Origin: Neptuniibacter sp.
Lineage (GTDB): Bacteria > Pseudomonadota > Gammaproteobacteria > Pseudomonadales > Balneatricaceae
NCBI GenBank assembly: GCA_030149405.1
Contig: JASBRM010000117.1
Location: 1-5,114, forward strand
DNA length: 5,114 bases
Reading direction: 5' to 3'
Shown: piece by piece, positions 1 to 5,114 of the stretch
Numbering within the stretch: the stretch's first letter is position 1
Layout of the letters: the number at the start of each line of letters is the position of its first letter
The notes under the pieces: generated by a model
What the model was told of the DNA's origin: nothing
The model's database searches: none
The model's input: only the letters and a program-made list of their open reading frames with translations
Program-made: the position numbers and the translations under genes

Positions 1-92
1 TTGTTCAGTGCAAACTCAACCCATGAGTCACTCACAAACGAAATATTATCGTCCTCATCTATATTGTAGCCATAGGTATCCATGACCATCAT
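1..92 (-). CDS. 5' end of a possible PAS-like sensor protein (partial)
   Basis: This reading frame runs off the left edge, so only 30 complete codons are visible. An in-frame TAG at 105-107 closes the frame upstream. Three ATG codons cluster at 90-92, 87-89 and 81-83. A GAG at 96-98 lies 3, 6 and 12 bases upstream of them respectively, so the true start is uncertain; I took the outermost. The peptide begins MMVMDTYGYNIDEDD and continues NISFVSDSWVEFALN. The pattern of a short acidic turn, a hydrophobic strand, then a tryptophan and a Phe-Ala pair resembles the first strands of PAS-type input domains, which open many bacterial sensor and regulatory proteins. That family call is recognition by eye from a short fragment. 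No output domain is visible. It is on the same strand as the two large genes but 301 bases beyond the end of the DUF1501 gene, so it probably has its own promoter. Alternative: an unrelated small acidic protein. Confidence 0.55.
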   Translation of the reverse strand, partial: MMVMDTYGYNIDEDDNISFVSDSWVEFALN

Positions 93-211
93 CTGCTCAA
101 TTGGCTATTGAACTCAGAGTCTAAGCAGCCTGATAGCGCAGCGCAATAACCTGAATATCGGGGGTAGCGTGAATCTACTATGGAACGGCAAGAATCAAAG
201 GAGAAATACTG

Positions 212-243
212 GGGACACTGTTAGTTTAGTAACTAAACGTCCC
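212..243. repeat. Bulged palindrome with perfect 15-base core (possible operator or repeat hairpin)
   Basis: The core GTTTAGTAACTAAAC (224-238) is a perfect inverted repeat with 7-base arms around one central A. Outside it, GGGAC (212-216) pairs with GTCCC (239-243), leaving a 7-base bulge (217-223) on one side only. As a folded strand this gives 5 plus 6 or 7 base pairs with a small loop. The segment TTAGTAACTAA (226-236) recurs as TTAGTAGCTAA at 282-292, 10 of 11 bases identical, with centres 56 bases apart. Short AT-rich palindromes of this kind are common binding sites for dimeric winged-helix repressors such as the MarR or HxlR families. Asymmetrically bulged hairpins are also typical of REP-type repeats. 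The sequence alone does not decide between these. Confidence 0.5.
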
Positions 244-281
244 AAAACATCCTGGGGTATATGCTAGGCGGTACTGAAAAA

Positions 282-292
282 TTAGTAGCTAA
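282..292. repeat. Second copy of the TTAGTARCTAA near-palindrome
   Basis: TTAGTAGCTAA differs at one base from TTAGTAACTAA at 226-236. Only the 4-base arms TTAG and CTAA remain complementary here. The copy lies upstream of the left-edge minus-strand gene, about 190 bases from its start, and downstream of the DUF1501 gene. If the pair is an operator, both sites would act on the left-edge gene. An 11-base match at a spacing of 56 could also be chance in AT-rich DNA. Confidence 0.35.
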
Positions 293-301
293 AAGAAAGC
301 A

Positions 302-377
302 GTTGCCGCTCGATCAGCGTACCTTTTTCCCAAGCTGGCCTAATAGCACCTTTATCACGTCTTAGATCAGTGGCAAC
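302..377 (-). repeat. Long imperfect inverted repeat downstream of the DUF1501 gene
   Basis: Read on the minus strand, GTTGCCACTGATC (377 down to 365) can pair with GATCGAGCGGCAAC (315 down to 302). That gives 12 base pairs with one A-C mismatch and one bulged G, around a 49-base loop. The structure starts 17 bases after the DUF1501 stop codon and its second arm is followed by the pyrimidine-rich TGCTTTCTTTT. It could help stop or protect the operon transcript, but the loop is far too long for a classic intrinsic terminator. The two arms could instead be the ends of a small repeat element. Confidence 0.4.
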
Positions 378-393
378 GTCGCAGTGAACACCC

Positions 394-1707
394 CTACGAG
401 AAAAAGTCGAATTCTTCCGCATCATCAAACGGAAAGAGCTCCGTCAGGGGCGTGTTGTCGATGCCGAGATATTTCCTCAATGCCTTGTGGATGTGCTTTG
501 GCAAAATTATGGTGCCGCTGCTACTGTCATCACGTTGCAGGGTTAGTGGATTGATCTTGAATGCATTCTGGGCACCATCAGTTTTACCAATCACGCGATT
601 GGTGAACTGCACATTTTTTTCCATCACTACCAAGCTGCCGATATTCCAGTGATCTTTGCCATTGCCGGCATTGTAGTAAGGCGTCCTGCTAAAATCTGAC
701 CCGAGTATCACAACCAACCTGTCCGCCAGCCCCAACTCCTCTGCGTAATCCCATAAATAGTCCACTGCATCGATTGTGTTGGCCAGGATGGTTTCATGAT
801 TCCGGTCATGACCTTCATGAGTATCGTAGCCGTGATCATTCAAGTCTGCGGCAACCGATAAACCTGACTTGAATGCCAGCAACGCCATCTGAACCTGCTG
901 AAATATTGAGCTGTTTTGGTTGTCGGGTGTGGGAGATGTCTTCCCCTTTAGTTCTCCCAATGAAGGAATCAAGTCGCCAAAAACATTCAGTTGCTCTGTT
1001 TGGTTCAGGGCTTCAACATAGTACTGGCGATTGCGGAGATCATTGGGCAACAATTCATTTTCCTTCATGAGCGAAGCCGTCAGCTCACTACGCGCTTTAT
1101 GCAAATGAGTAATGTCTCTGCTTTTTATAAAGATTGTCTCTTCTTGGCCCTCATAATTATTTGGATACAGAATATTTTTAATATCAGAAGGATTATTAAT
1201 GCGCGTTGTCCGCACTATATTTTCCGTATTACTGAATCCGCCAAAACTGATATATCCTAAAGGCAGTTCTGGCGCTATTGTTGCGGTAAACAAGGAGCTT
1301 AAGGTGGGATAGCCTTGGGCTGTACGGCCGCTCCAGTTAACTACCTCTCCTGTTTCATGCGCATTGCTTTGGGCGTCAACTCCGTTGATTACAAGCATCC
1401 GGTCATAGTACTTTTCAAAGAAAGTCTGGTTGTGTGCAAATGGTGCATACTGAAGATTGCCCACCTGCCTGGTTTCATCATTCCGTGCCCAATGATTAAT
1501 TTCCCGCTCTCCAGCGACATTCATCTTCGGATCACAGAAACTACTGACATCCCAAGCCCCTCTCATCTGCACTGTTACCAGAAGTTTGCCTGTGTATTGC
1601 GAAGTCGCCGCCGTCGCTACTGGCAACAGAAACGGAAACTGGCTCAGCCCACCTGCGGCCAGCAAGCACTTTACAAAATCACGACGATGCAACTTACTTT
1701 TTCTCAC
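394..1707 (-). CDS. Tat-exported DUF1501 family protein
   Basis: This 437-residue protein belongs to the DUF1501 family (PF07394), whose fold is related to alkaline phosphatases and sulfatases; the reaction is unknown. The N-terminus has a twin-arginine signal (HRRDFVK, residues 7-13), a hydrophobic stretch to about 30 and an Ala-rich cleavage region (VATAAT, 30-35), so it is probably exported folded. Family-type motifs follow in order: RGAWD (49-53), NAHETG (115-120), DHGYDTHEGHD (291-301) and GSDFSRTP with N346 and KDHW (336-354). The Asp and His residues in these motifs are where superfamily members bind metal ions. The length is normal and the protein looks complete, ending in LFPF plus a short acidic tail. 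The start is GTG, chosen because it lies just before the twin-arginine motif and no upstream in-frame start fits. It begins 5 bases after the stop of the dihaem gene, with only a weak GAG site, so translation is probably coupled. The family call is firm; the role is inferred only from the partnership. Confidence 0.92.
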   Translation of the reverse strand: MRKSKLHRRDFVKCLLAAGGLSQFPFLLPVATAATSQYTGKLLVTVQMRGAWDVSSFCDPKMNVAGEREINHWARNDETRQVGNLQYAPFAHNQTFFEKYYDRMLVINGVDAQSNAHETGEVVNWSGRTAQGYPTLSSLFTATIAPELPLGYISFGGFSNTENIVRTTRINNPSDIKNILYPNNYEGQEETIFIKSRDITHLHKARSELTASLMKENELLPNDLRNRQYYVEALNQTEQLNVFGDLIPSLGELKGKTSPTPDNQNSSIFQQVQMALLAFKSGLSVAADLNDHGYDTHEGHDRNHETILANTIDAVDYLWDYAEELGLADRLVVILGSDFSRTPYYNAGNGKDHWNIGSLVVMEKNVQFTNRVIGKTDGAQNAFKINPLTLQRDDSSSGTIILPKHIHKALRKYLGIDNTPLTELFPFDDAEEFDFFS

Positions 1708-1720
1708 GGAAATTACTCAT
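1708..1720 (-). promoter_or_regulatory. Stop/start junction with weak ribosome binding site for the DUF1501 gene
   Basis: On the minus strand the dihaem gene ends GAG-TAA and the GTG start of the DUF1501 gene follows after TTTCC. The only Shine-Dalgarno-like bases are GAG (1716-1718), eight bases before the GTG and inside the last codon of the upstream gene. A weak site, a non-ATG start and a 5-base gap together suggest that ribosomes finishing the first gene restart on the second, keeping the two products in a set ratio. An ATG at 1718-1720 is in another frame and stops after eight codons. Confidence 0.5.
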
Positions 1721-4628
1721 ACAAATAATGATAGTGCGTCAACAAATAGATCATCACCACTCTCCAACTGCTCAATGTGGAATGGGGATCGTCTGTCATT
1801 GAGTTAATGAGTGATTGTGCCCCTGCCCAGTTGAATTCATAGTAGGTCCAACCCGTTTCATGTACTACTTCTATATGTGAAGGGCCATCAAAATCCAAGC
1901 CATCGAGAAAATTAAAATCGAATCTTGGATTACAATACAAAGAATCGGTCAGGCTGTTGTTGGTATCGTTGCTTACCGCGTCTGTCCAGCTGTCGAGAAA
2001 GAGCTGGTAGGCAATATCGATCTCTGCGGAATCAGTAGTATAGGTCTTGCCTAACAGCCGCTGATGCAGATCTACCAGTTTTTGCCTGATTTCCTGTTCA
2101 CCACTCTGCGGAGTGACGTCTCTGCTTATGCCATCAAATAGAAGCCTGTCTTCATCAGGTAATGCGAATTCTTTAATCACGATTGGGCAGGCCGATTCGT
2201 AGGCATGGGTCTCAGCAACCGCCATCATTAATGCAGTGAGTTCTCGGCTGCGTTCGGTGGTCGCGAGCGAGTCGATTCCTCCGTAATACAATTTATACTG
2301 ATCACTAAATCCTTCCCTCATATCCAAATCTCCTGGCTGCATTGAGCTTCGCCAGTTATGCCCGGTCAGAGCCTTGGTTTTCCGCTGCAGGTTTTCCGGT
2401 GTCAGCAGCTTTTCGCGACCAATCTCTGCTACCAATAGCGCATTGGAATTTTCCGCAGAACTGTATGTATTGGCTCTGAACCAGGGGCTCATCATCATGT
2501 CAGTTAACAGGTCTTTCAGATTGAAATTACTGGCGGTAAAAGCATCGGCAAACTTCTGAACTGCTACCGATTGAGCCTGATAAGCGAGTAGGCGTGCCTG
2601 ATAATCCTGATCTTCAACAACGGCCGGAGGCAATAGCACCGGTGACTTCATTACTGATGACCACCAGAACTTCACAGTAGCTCTGGCAAAAGCTGGTTCC
2701 CGGATAATTTTTTGAGCCAGCTCCTGTAGGCTGCGATCATGATCTTCAATTTTCTCGTCGAAGAGTCCTGGATCGCGCATATCACGATACCAGAGATCAC
2801 CATGTTGGTATGGAGAGTATTCACCGTTGGGAGGGAATTTGTAATTTCCATCCAGAGAATCCTTTCCCCTATGTCGGTAGATGCCATCTTCATTCCAGTT
2901 CTGGAAAGCGCCTGCAACAGGATCCATGGTTTCGTGGCAGGACGTACAGACAGGATTGTTCATGGTGGGATTGTTGGTATCTGCCAAAGCCTCCGGGTCA
3001 GTCGGACGCTGCGTTGATTTTTCAATATCGATATCGAGGAAGTGAAGAAAAGTCCACCGGGAACGCGCACGATTCCTGTTGGTAGCCGTGGTGGGATATC
3101 TCCTCAGGAATCCAGGATGAGTCAGTACGCCGGCCAGTGGCAGGTTTACCGGCTCGGACAGAATCTCTCTTACATAGGTACTGTTACTAATTTCATCGAA
3201 AGCGGTATCCAGGGATTCGTCAGTATTAAAATAGTAGGTGATAGTACCCGGCTGGAATTCCGACATGTCATTCTCATCTTCAAACTGGGCACTACCTTCG
3301 AGCATCTGGTTCATTCGCGGATTCAACATTATGTAGTCCGCTGTCAGCATCTCGGTATACGGCAATTCATTCTTCACAATGTGATTAACCAGTTCTCCCA
3401 GAGATCGCCGGTTCGCTTCTTCAAAAGTCCGCCAGAACCACCAGTTGTCACTGCCATCATCTGTAAAAGGTAGATCCAATGGTTCATAGCCCAGCATGCT
3501 CCGTTGATAATTGGTACTGTTATTCCGCACTCTCGGATAGTTTGGCTGAAAGGTGATTACAACTGGGTTTTGAGTGCCTTCGGTTAACAGCCTGTCATTG
3601 GTCCCTTCAAGCAGAAAATGATGGAAACTGTCCCCCTGCATTAGGTTGCGCAGCACACCTCTGAGAGTTTCATCATCCCCATCGGCAACCGTATCGATCT
3701 CTTGCTGGGTTGGCGCCCTCCCAGCCACGAGGATCGCGGCCCTGCGAAGAGTGGATTGGGCATCCAGCATGCTCACGCCAGAAAAAAAATCATCAGCGCT
3801 GTTGGCGCTGGACGAGTTCGTCACCAGAGTCAAAAATTCCGCGAAGATGTTGTACAGGTCGCTGCCGATCGGTAACTGCGCACCGCCTCCATGGCTGAGG
3901 CCGCCGCTAATTTTCGTGAGGATGTAATCCGCACCAGCTGTTTCGTCAACCGCCAGCGCTTCGATGGTTTCGAAATTATTCAGTGCGGATGCGATATGGG
4001 AGCGCTGGAAATTTAGCGCTGATTCTCGCGCTAGACCGCCCTGGACATGACAAGCGATACATCGTGTCTGCACAATCTGACTTTCAATGTGCTCAGCGAA
4101 GTAATCCTCAGCTGTCAGATTACTGATCTGAAACGACATGGGAACGAGGCTGTAAATCAGTACGTTTTCAGCAGTGCCATAGCCAATATAGACGTTGTGG
4201 CTTCCGGGATTGTCCAAATAGCCATCGAATAGTGGGATTTCCATCCCCGCCGACAGTTCAACATTTTCTTGTAGTGGTACCAGAGGCAGAAGCTCGTGCC
4301 ATGATTCAAAGTTGCCCTTACTATCAATGGTGTACCACTCGGACCCAATACTAAAAACAACGTATATGCTACCGATTGTTCCCTGATGTTGAGGGTCTGG
4401 AGTAATAAAGCCGGTCACCACGAGAGAATCGCCGGTGGTGGCAGTATTTACGTAATCAGAGCTACCAGCGACCTGCATACCAACAGCCAGAGACGCAGCA
4501 TAGCTACTGTCATCTGTACTGGCTGTAGACAGCTGTGTAATGTTCGCGTCAGCTGCGAATAACGAGTTGGTCAAACAACTAATCAGTAACGCGATAGCCG
4601 TTAAGACCAGAGCTTTTTTGGCGATCAT
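1713..4628 (-). CDS. Exported dihaem c-type cytochrome, PSD/PSCyt (DUF1592/DUF1588-like) family
   Basis: This 971-residue exported protein carries two covalent haem sites, CIACH (190-194) and CTSCH (561-565), and so needs the cytochrome c maturation system. A Sec signal covers residues 1-25; cleavage at LFA-AD is possible, as is lipid attachment at C18 (LLISC). Residues 43-168 look like a beta-rich accessory domain ending in NVYIGYG. A cytochrome-like domain follows (about 172-270) with the first haem and an SHGGG loop. Residues 285-350 contain LRRAAILVAGRAPTQQEI, like the helical segment of DUF1549/DUF1592-type proteins. Residues 495-585 match the PSCyt3 (DUF1588) pattern: AGVLTHPGFL, an Arg-rich stretch, then the second haem followed by ETMDPVAGAF. 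Residues 735-840 include LLTPENLQRK and YYGGIDS; they recall the C-terminal PSD domains. The start has AAGGG nine bases upstream. It is the first gene of an operon with the DUF1501 gene. Redox activity is inferred from the haem sites; the substrate is unknown. Confidence 0.9.
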   Translation of the reverse strand: MIAKKALVLTAIALLISCLTNSLFAADANITQLSTASTDDSSYAASLAVGMQVAGSSDYVNTATTGDSLVVTGFITPDPQHQGTIGSIYVVFSIGSEWYTIDSKGNFESWHELLPLVPLQENVELSAGMEIPLFDGYLDNPGSHNVYIGYGTAENVLIYSLVPMSFQISNLTAEDYFAEHIESQIVQTRCIACHVQGGLARESALNFQRSHIASALNNFETIEALAVDETAGADYILTKISGGLSHGGGAQLPIGSDLYNIFAEFLTLVTNSSSANSADDFFSGVSMLDAQSTLRRAAILVAGRAPTQQEIDTVADGDDETLRGVLRNLMQGDSFHHFLLEGTNDRLLTEGTQNPVVITFQPNYPRVRNNSTNYQRSMLGYEPLDLPFTDDGSDNWWFWRTFEEANRRSLGELVNHIVKNELPYTEMLTADYIMLNPRMNQMLEGSAQFEDENDMSEFQPGTITYYFNTDESLDTAFDEISNSTYVREILSEPVNLPLAGVLTHPGFLRRYPTTATNRNRARSRWTFLHFLDIDIEKSTQRPTDPEALADTNNPTMNNPVCTSCHETMDPVAGAFQNWNEDGIYRHRGKDSLDGNYKFPPNGEYSPYQHGDLWYRDMRDPGLFDEKIEDHDRSLQELAQKIIREPAFARATVKFWWSSVMKSPVLLPPAVVEDQDYQARLLAYQAQSVAVQKFADAFTASNFNLKDLLTDMMMSPWFRANTYSSAENSNALLVAEIGREKLLTPENLQRKTKALTGHNWRSSMQPGDLDMREGFSDQYKLYYGGIDSLATTERSRELTALMMAVAETHAYESACPIVIKEFALPDEDRLLFDGISRDVTPQSGEQEIRQKLVDLHQRLLGKTYTTDSAEIDIAYQLFLDSWTDAVSNDTNNSLTDSLYCNPRFDFNFLDGLDFDGPSHIEVVHETGWTYYEFNWAGAQSLINSMTDDPHSTLSSWRVVMIYLLTHYHYLYE

Positions 4629-4637
4629 GCAGGAGAT

Positions 4638-4642
4638 CCCTT
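4638..4642 (-). promoter_or_regulatory. Ribosome binding site of the dihaem gene
   Basis: AAGGG on the minus strand ends nine bases before the ATG at 4626-4628. It supports this start, which also gives a proper signal peptide (MIAKK followed by a hydrophobic core). Confidence 0.6.
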
Positions 4643-4692
4643 CATTATTATTGCTCTGACCGAATCTTAGTCTATTAGTGAACGAGAGTTAA

Positions 4693-4721
4693 ACTATAAC
4701 CAAGAACGCATGAAATAGTAA
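4693..4721 (-). promoter_or_regulatory. Candidate sigma-70 promoter for the dihaem/DUF1501 operon
   Basis: On the minus strand, TATAGT (4698 down to 4693) matches the -10 consensus at five of six bases. A weak -35, TTACTA (4721 down to 4716), lies 17 bases upstream and matches at three of six. Transcription would start near 4686, giving a leader of about 58 bases before the ATG. The weak -35 suggests either an activator or low basal expression. This is pattern matching only. Confidence 0.4.
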
Positions 4722-4818
4722 TGTTTAGAATGCGGGCAAGGAATCATGAGGTTTTGAGCAATAGGGCGTAATTTCTGGGGCAGCGGAAAATTAACATGTA
4801 AAGGAAAGTCGATAGACA

Positions 4819-4849
4819 TTGACACAATCTCCGAACTCCGAATGATACA
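4819..4849 (+). promoter_or_regulatory. Weak candidate promoter for the ABC permease gene
   Basis: TTGACA (4819-4824) is a perfect -35 hexamer, but the best -10 at a usable distance is GATACA (4844-4849), with a 19-base spacer and three of six matches. The leader to the GTG would be about 125 bases. The exact -35 is the only real support, so the call is tentative. Confidence 0.2.
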
Positions 4850-4966
4850 GCCTCAGCCAAAATCAACGAACATCATAAATTCTGCTTCCAGCCGCATGAA
4901 TTATCTCAACATCCTGTAACCAAACCCGTACCCAATTCGTCCAACTCCTCATAATCAAACAAATTC

Positions 4967-4971
4967 TGAGG
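4967..4971 (+). promoter_or_regulatory. Ribosome binding site that fixes the GTG start of the permease
   Basis: TGAGG lies nine bases before the GTG at 4981. The frame stays open upstream to a TGA at 4897-4899 with no ATG, GTG or TTG between, so this site and the family-typical N-terminus together select the GTG. Confidence 0.6.
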
Positions 4972-4980
4972 CCACAGACC

Positions 4981-5114
4981 GTGCTCACCAACTACCTAAC
5001 CACCGCCCTGCGCGGCATCTGGAAGTACAAAGCCTATTCGGCCATTAACGTATTCGGCCTGGCCATCGGTATTGCCGCCAGCCTCTTGATCCTCATGTAT
5101 GTGCGCTATGAGCT
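4981..5114 (+). CDS. N-terminus of MacB/FtsX-type ABC transporter permease (partial)
   Basis: Forty-four complete codons are visible before the right edge. The peptide starts (M)LTNYLTTALRGIWKYKAY, then SAINVFGLAIGIAASLLIL, then MYVRYE. This is the classic opening of permeases of the MacB/FtsX superfamily (N-terminal MacB periplasmic core domain, PF12704): a short amphipathic helix with an ALR motif, a basic patch, and a first transmembrane helix at about residues 21-40 containing NxxGLAIG. Members sit in the inner membrane and use a partner ATPase to drive mechanical work on periplasmic substrates such as lipoproteins, peptides or drugs. An ATPase gene is often adjacent but is not in view. 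The gene is transcribed away from the cytochrome operon. Its codons are richer in G and C than those of the two large genes. The family call is strong; substrate and subfamily cannot be told. Confidence 0.88.
   Translation, partial: MLTNYLTTALRGIWKYKAYSAINVFGLAIGIAASLLILMYVRYE

Larger units (their letters stand above)
93..393. other. Gene-free region rich in short inverted repeats
   Basis: This stretch lies between the end of the DUF1501 gene and the start of the left-edge gene, both on the minus strand. No convincing gene fits inside it; the best frame is a 46-codon minus-strand ORF that overlaps the DUF1501 3' end (282-422, see findings). It holds a perfect 15-base palindrome at 224-238 inside a larger bulged hairpin (212-243), a related half-conserved copy at 282-292, a CTGGGG direct repeat (209-214 and 252-257), and a long imperfect inverted repeat (302-315 with 365-377). 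I found no clear sigma-70 promoter for the left-edge gene and no textbook Rho-independent terminator. Such a density of palindromes fits a short dispersed repeat, a remnant of a mobile element, or an operator region. Confidence 0.5.
4629..4980. other. Divergent intergenic region
   Basis: This 352-base stretch separates the minus-strand dihaem/DUF1501 operon from the plus-strand ABC permease gene, so promoters for both directions should lie here. A reasonable minus-strand promoter is visible (4693-4721), and a perfect TTGACA with a poor -10 element on the plus strand (4819-4849). I see no RNA gene, no strong palindrome and no coding frame with family-like content. The region is AT-rich near the operon and less so towards the permease gene. 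Confidence 0.6.

Noticed and set aside
180..224. Plus-strand ORF of 14 codons (starting MERQESK) and a nearby AAAGGAG
   Set aside because: Too short, and the purine-rich site lies inside the ORF instead of ahead of it; no start codon at a proper distance opens a longer frame.
282..422. Frameshifted C-terminal extension of the DUF1501 protein
   Set aside because: The DUF1501 protein already ends with the LFP-type terminus usual for the family, so a lost extension is unlikely.
1315..1728. 137-codon plus-strand ORF opposite the DUF1501 N-terminus
   Set aside because: Covers the strand opposite the twin-arginine signal and conserved motifs; its Cys- and His-rich composition is typical of antisense translation.
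2672..2917. 81-codon minus-strand ORF inside the dihaem gene
   Set aside because: It overlaps the conserved second haem region in another frame and has no recognisable features; a shadow of the large gene.
3042..3473. 143-codon plus-strand ORF opposite the dihaem gene
   Set aside because: Antisense to a well-supported family protein, with no ribosome site or domain signal seen; an antisense shadow.
4667..4679. Two TTAGT copies 8 bases apart in the operon leader, like the arms at 221-230
   Set aside because: Five-base matches in AT-rich DNA without the palindromic partner; not enough to claim a shared operator.
1..5114. CRISPR array, tRNA or rRNA gene, phage genes or intact insertion sequence
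   Set aside because: No regularly spaced repeats, cloverleaf or rRNA-like sequence, and no transposase, integrase or phage protein was visible on either strand.

Overview
The window looks like chromosomal DNA of a Gram-negative bacterium, most likely a free-living gammaproteobacterium. That guess rests on exported c-type cytochrome and Tat-dependent proteins, short Shine-Dalgarno sites and moderate GC; the sequence does not fix the taxon. Two complete genes, both on the minus strand, fill about 80% of it. Partial genes sit at both ends.

Layout from left to right. Positions 1-92 hold the 5' end of a minus-strand gene whose first 30 residues resemble the start of a PAS-like sensor domain. Positions 93-393 are a gene-free stretch with two copies of a TTAGTARCTAA near-palindrome, a bulged hairpin and a long imperfect inverted repeat; it may be a small dispersed repeat or a regulatory region. 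Positions 394-1707 (minus) encode a 437-residue DUF1501-family protein with a twin-arginine signal. Positions 1713-4628 (minus) encode a 971-residue exported protein with two CxxCH haem sites, related to the planctomycete-type PSD/PSCyt (DUF1592/DUF1588-like) proteins. Positions 4629-4980 are a divergent intergenic region with a plausible promoter for the minus-strand pair. Positions 4981-5114 (plus) are the first 44 codons of a MacB/FtsX-type ABC transporter permease.

The two large genes form a tight operon: the cytochrome is transcribed first, and the DUF1501 gene starts with GTG only 5 bases after its stop codon. One product goes out by Sec (possibly as a lipoprotein) and the other by Tat after folding. 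Their pairing suggests that a haem protein and a putative metal-dependent, alkaline-phosphatase-like protein act together in the periplasm or at the outer membrane. PSD/PSCyt and DUF1501 genes are often neighbours in other bacteria, but their substrate is not established and nothing here reveals it. This operon is the best candidate for an undescribed system in the window.
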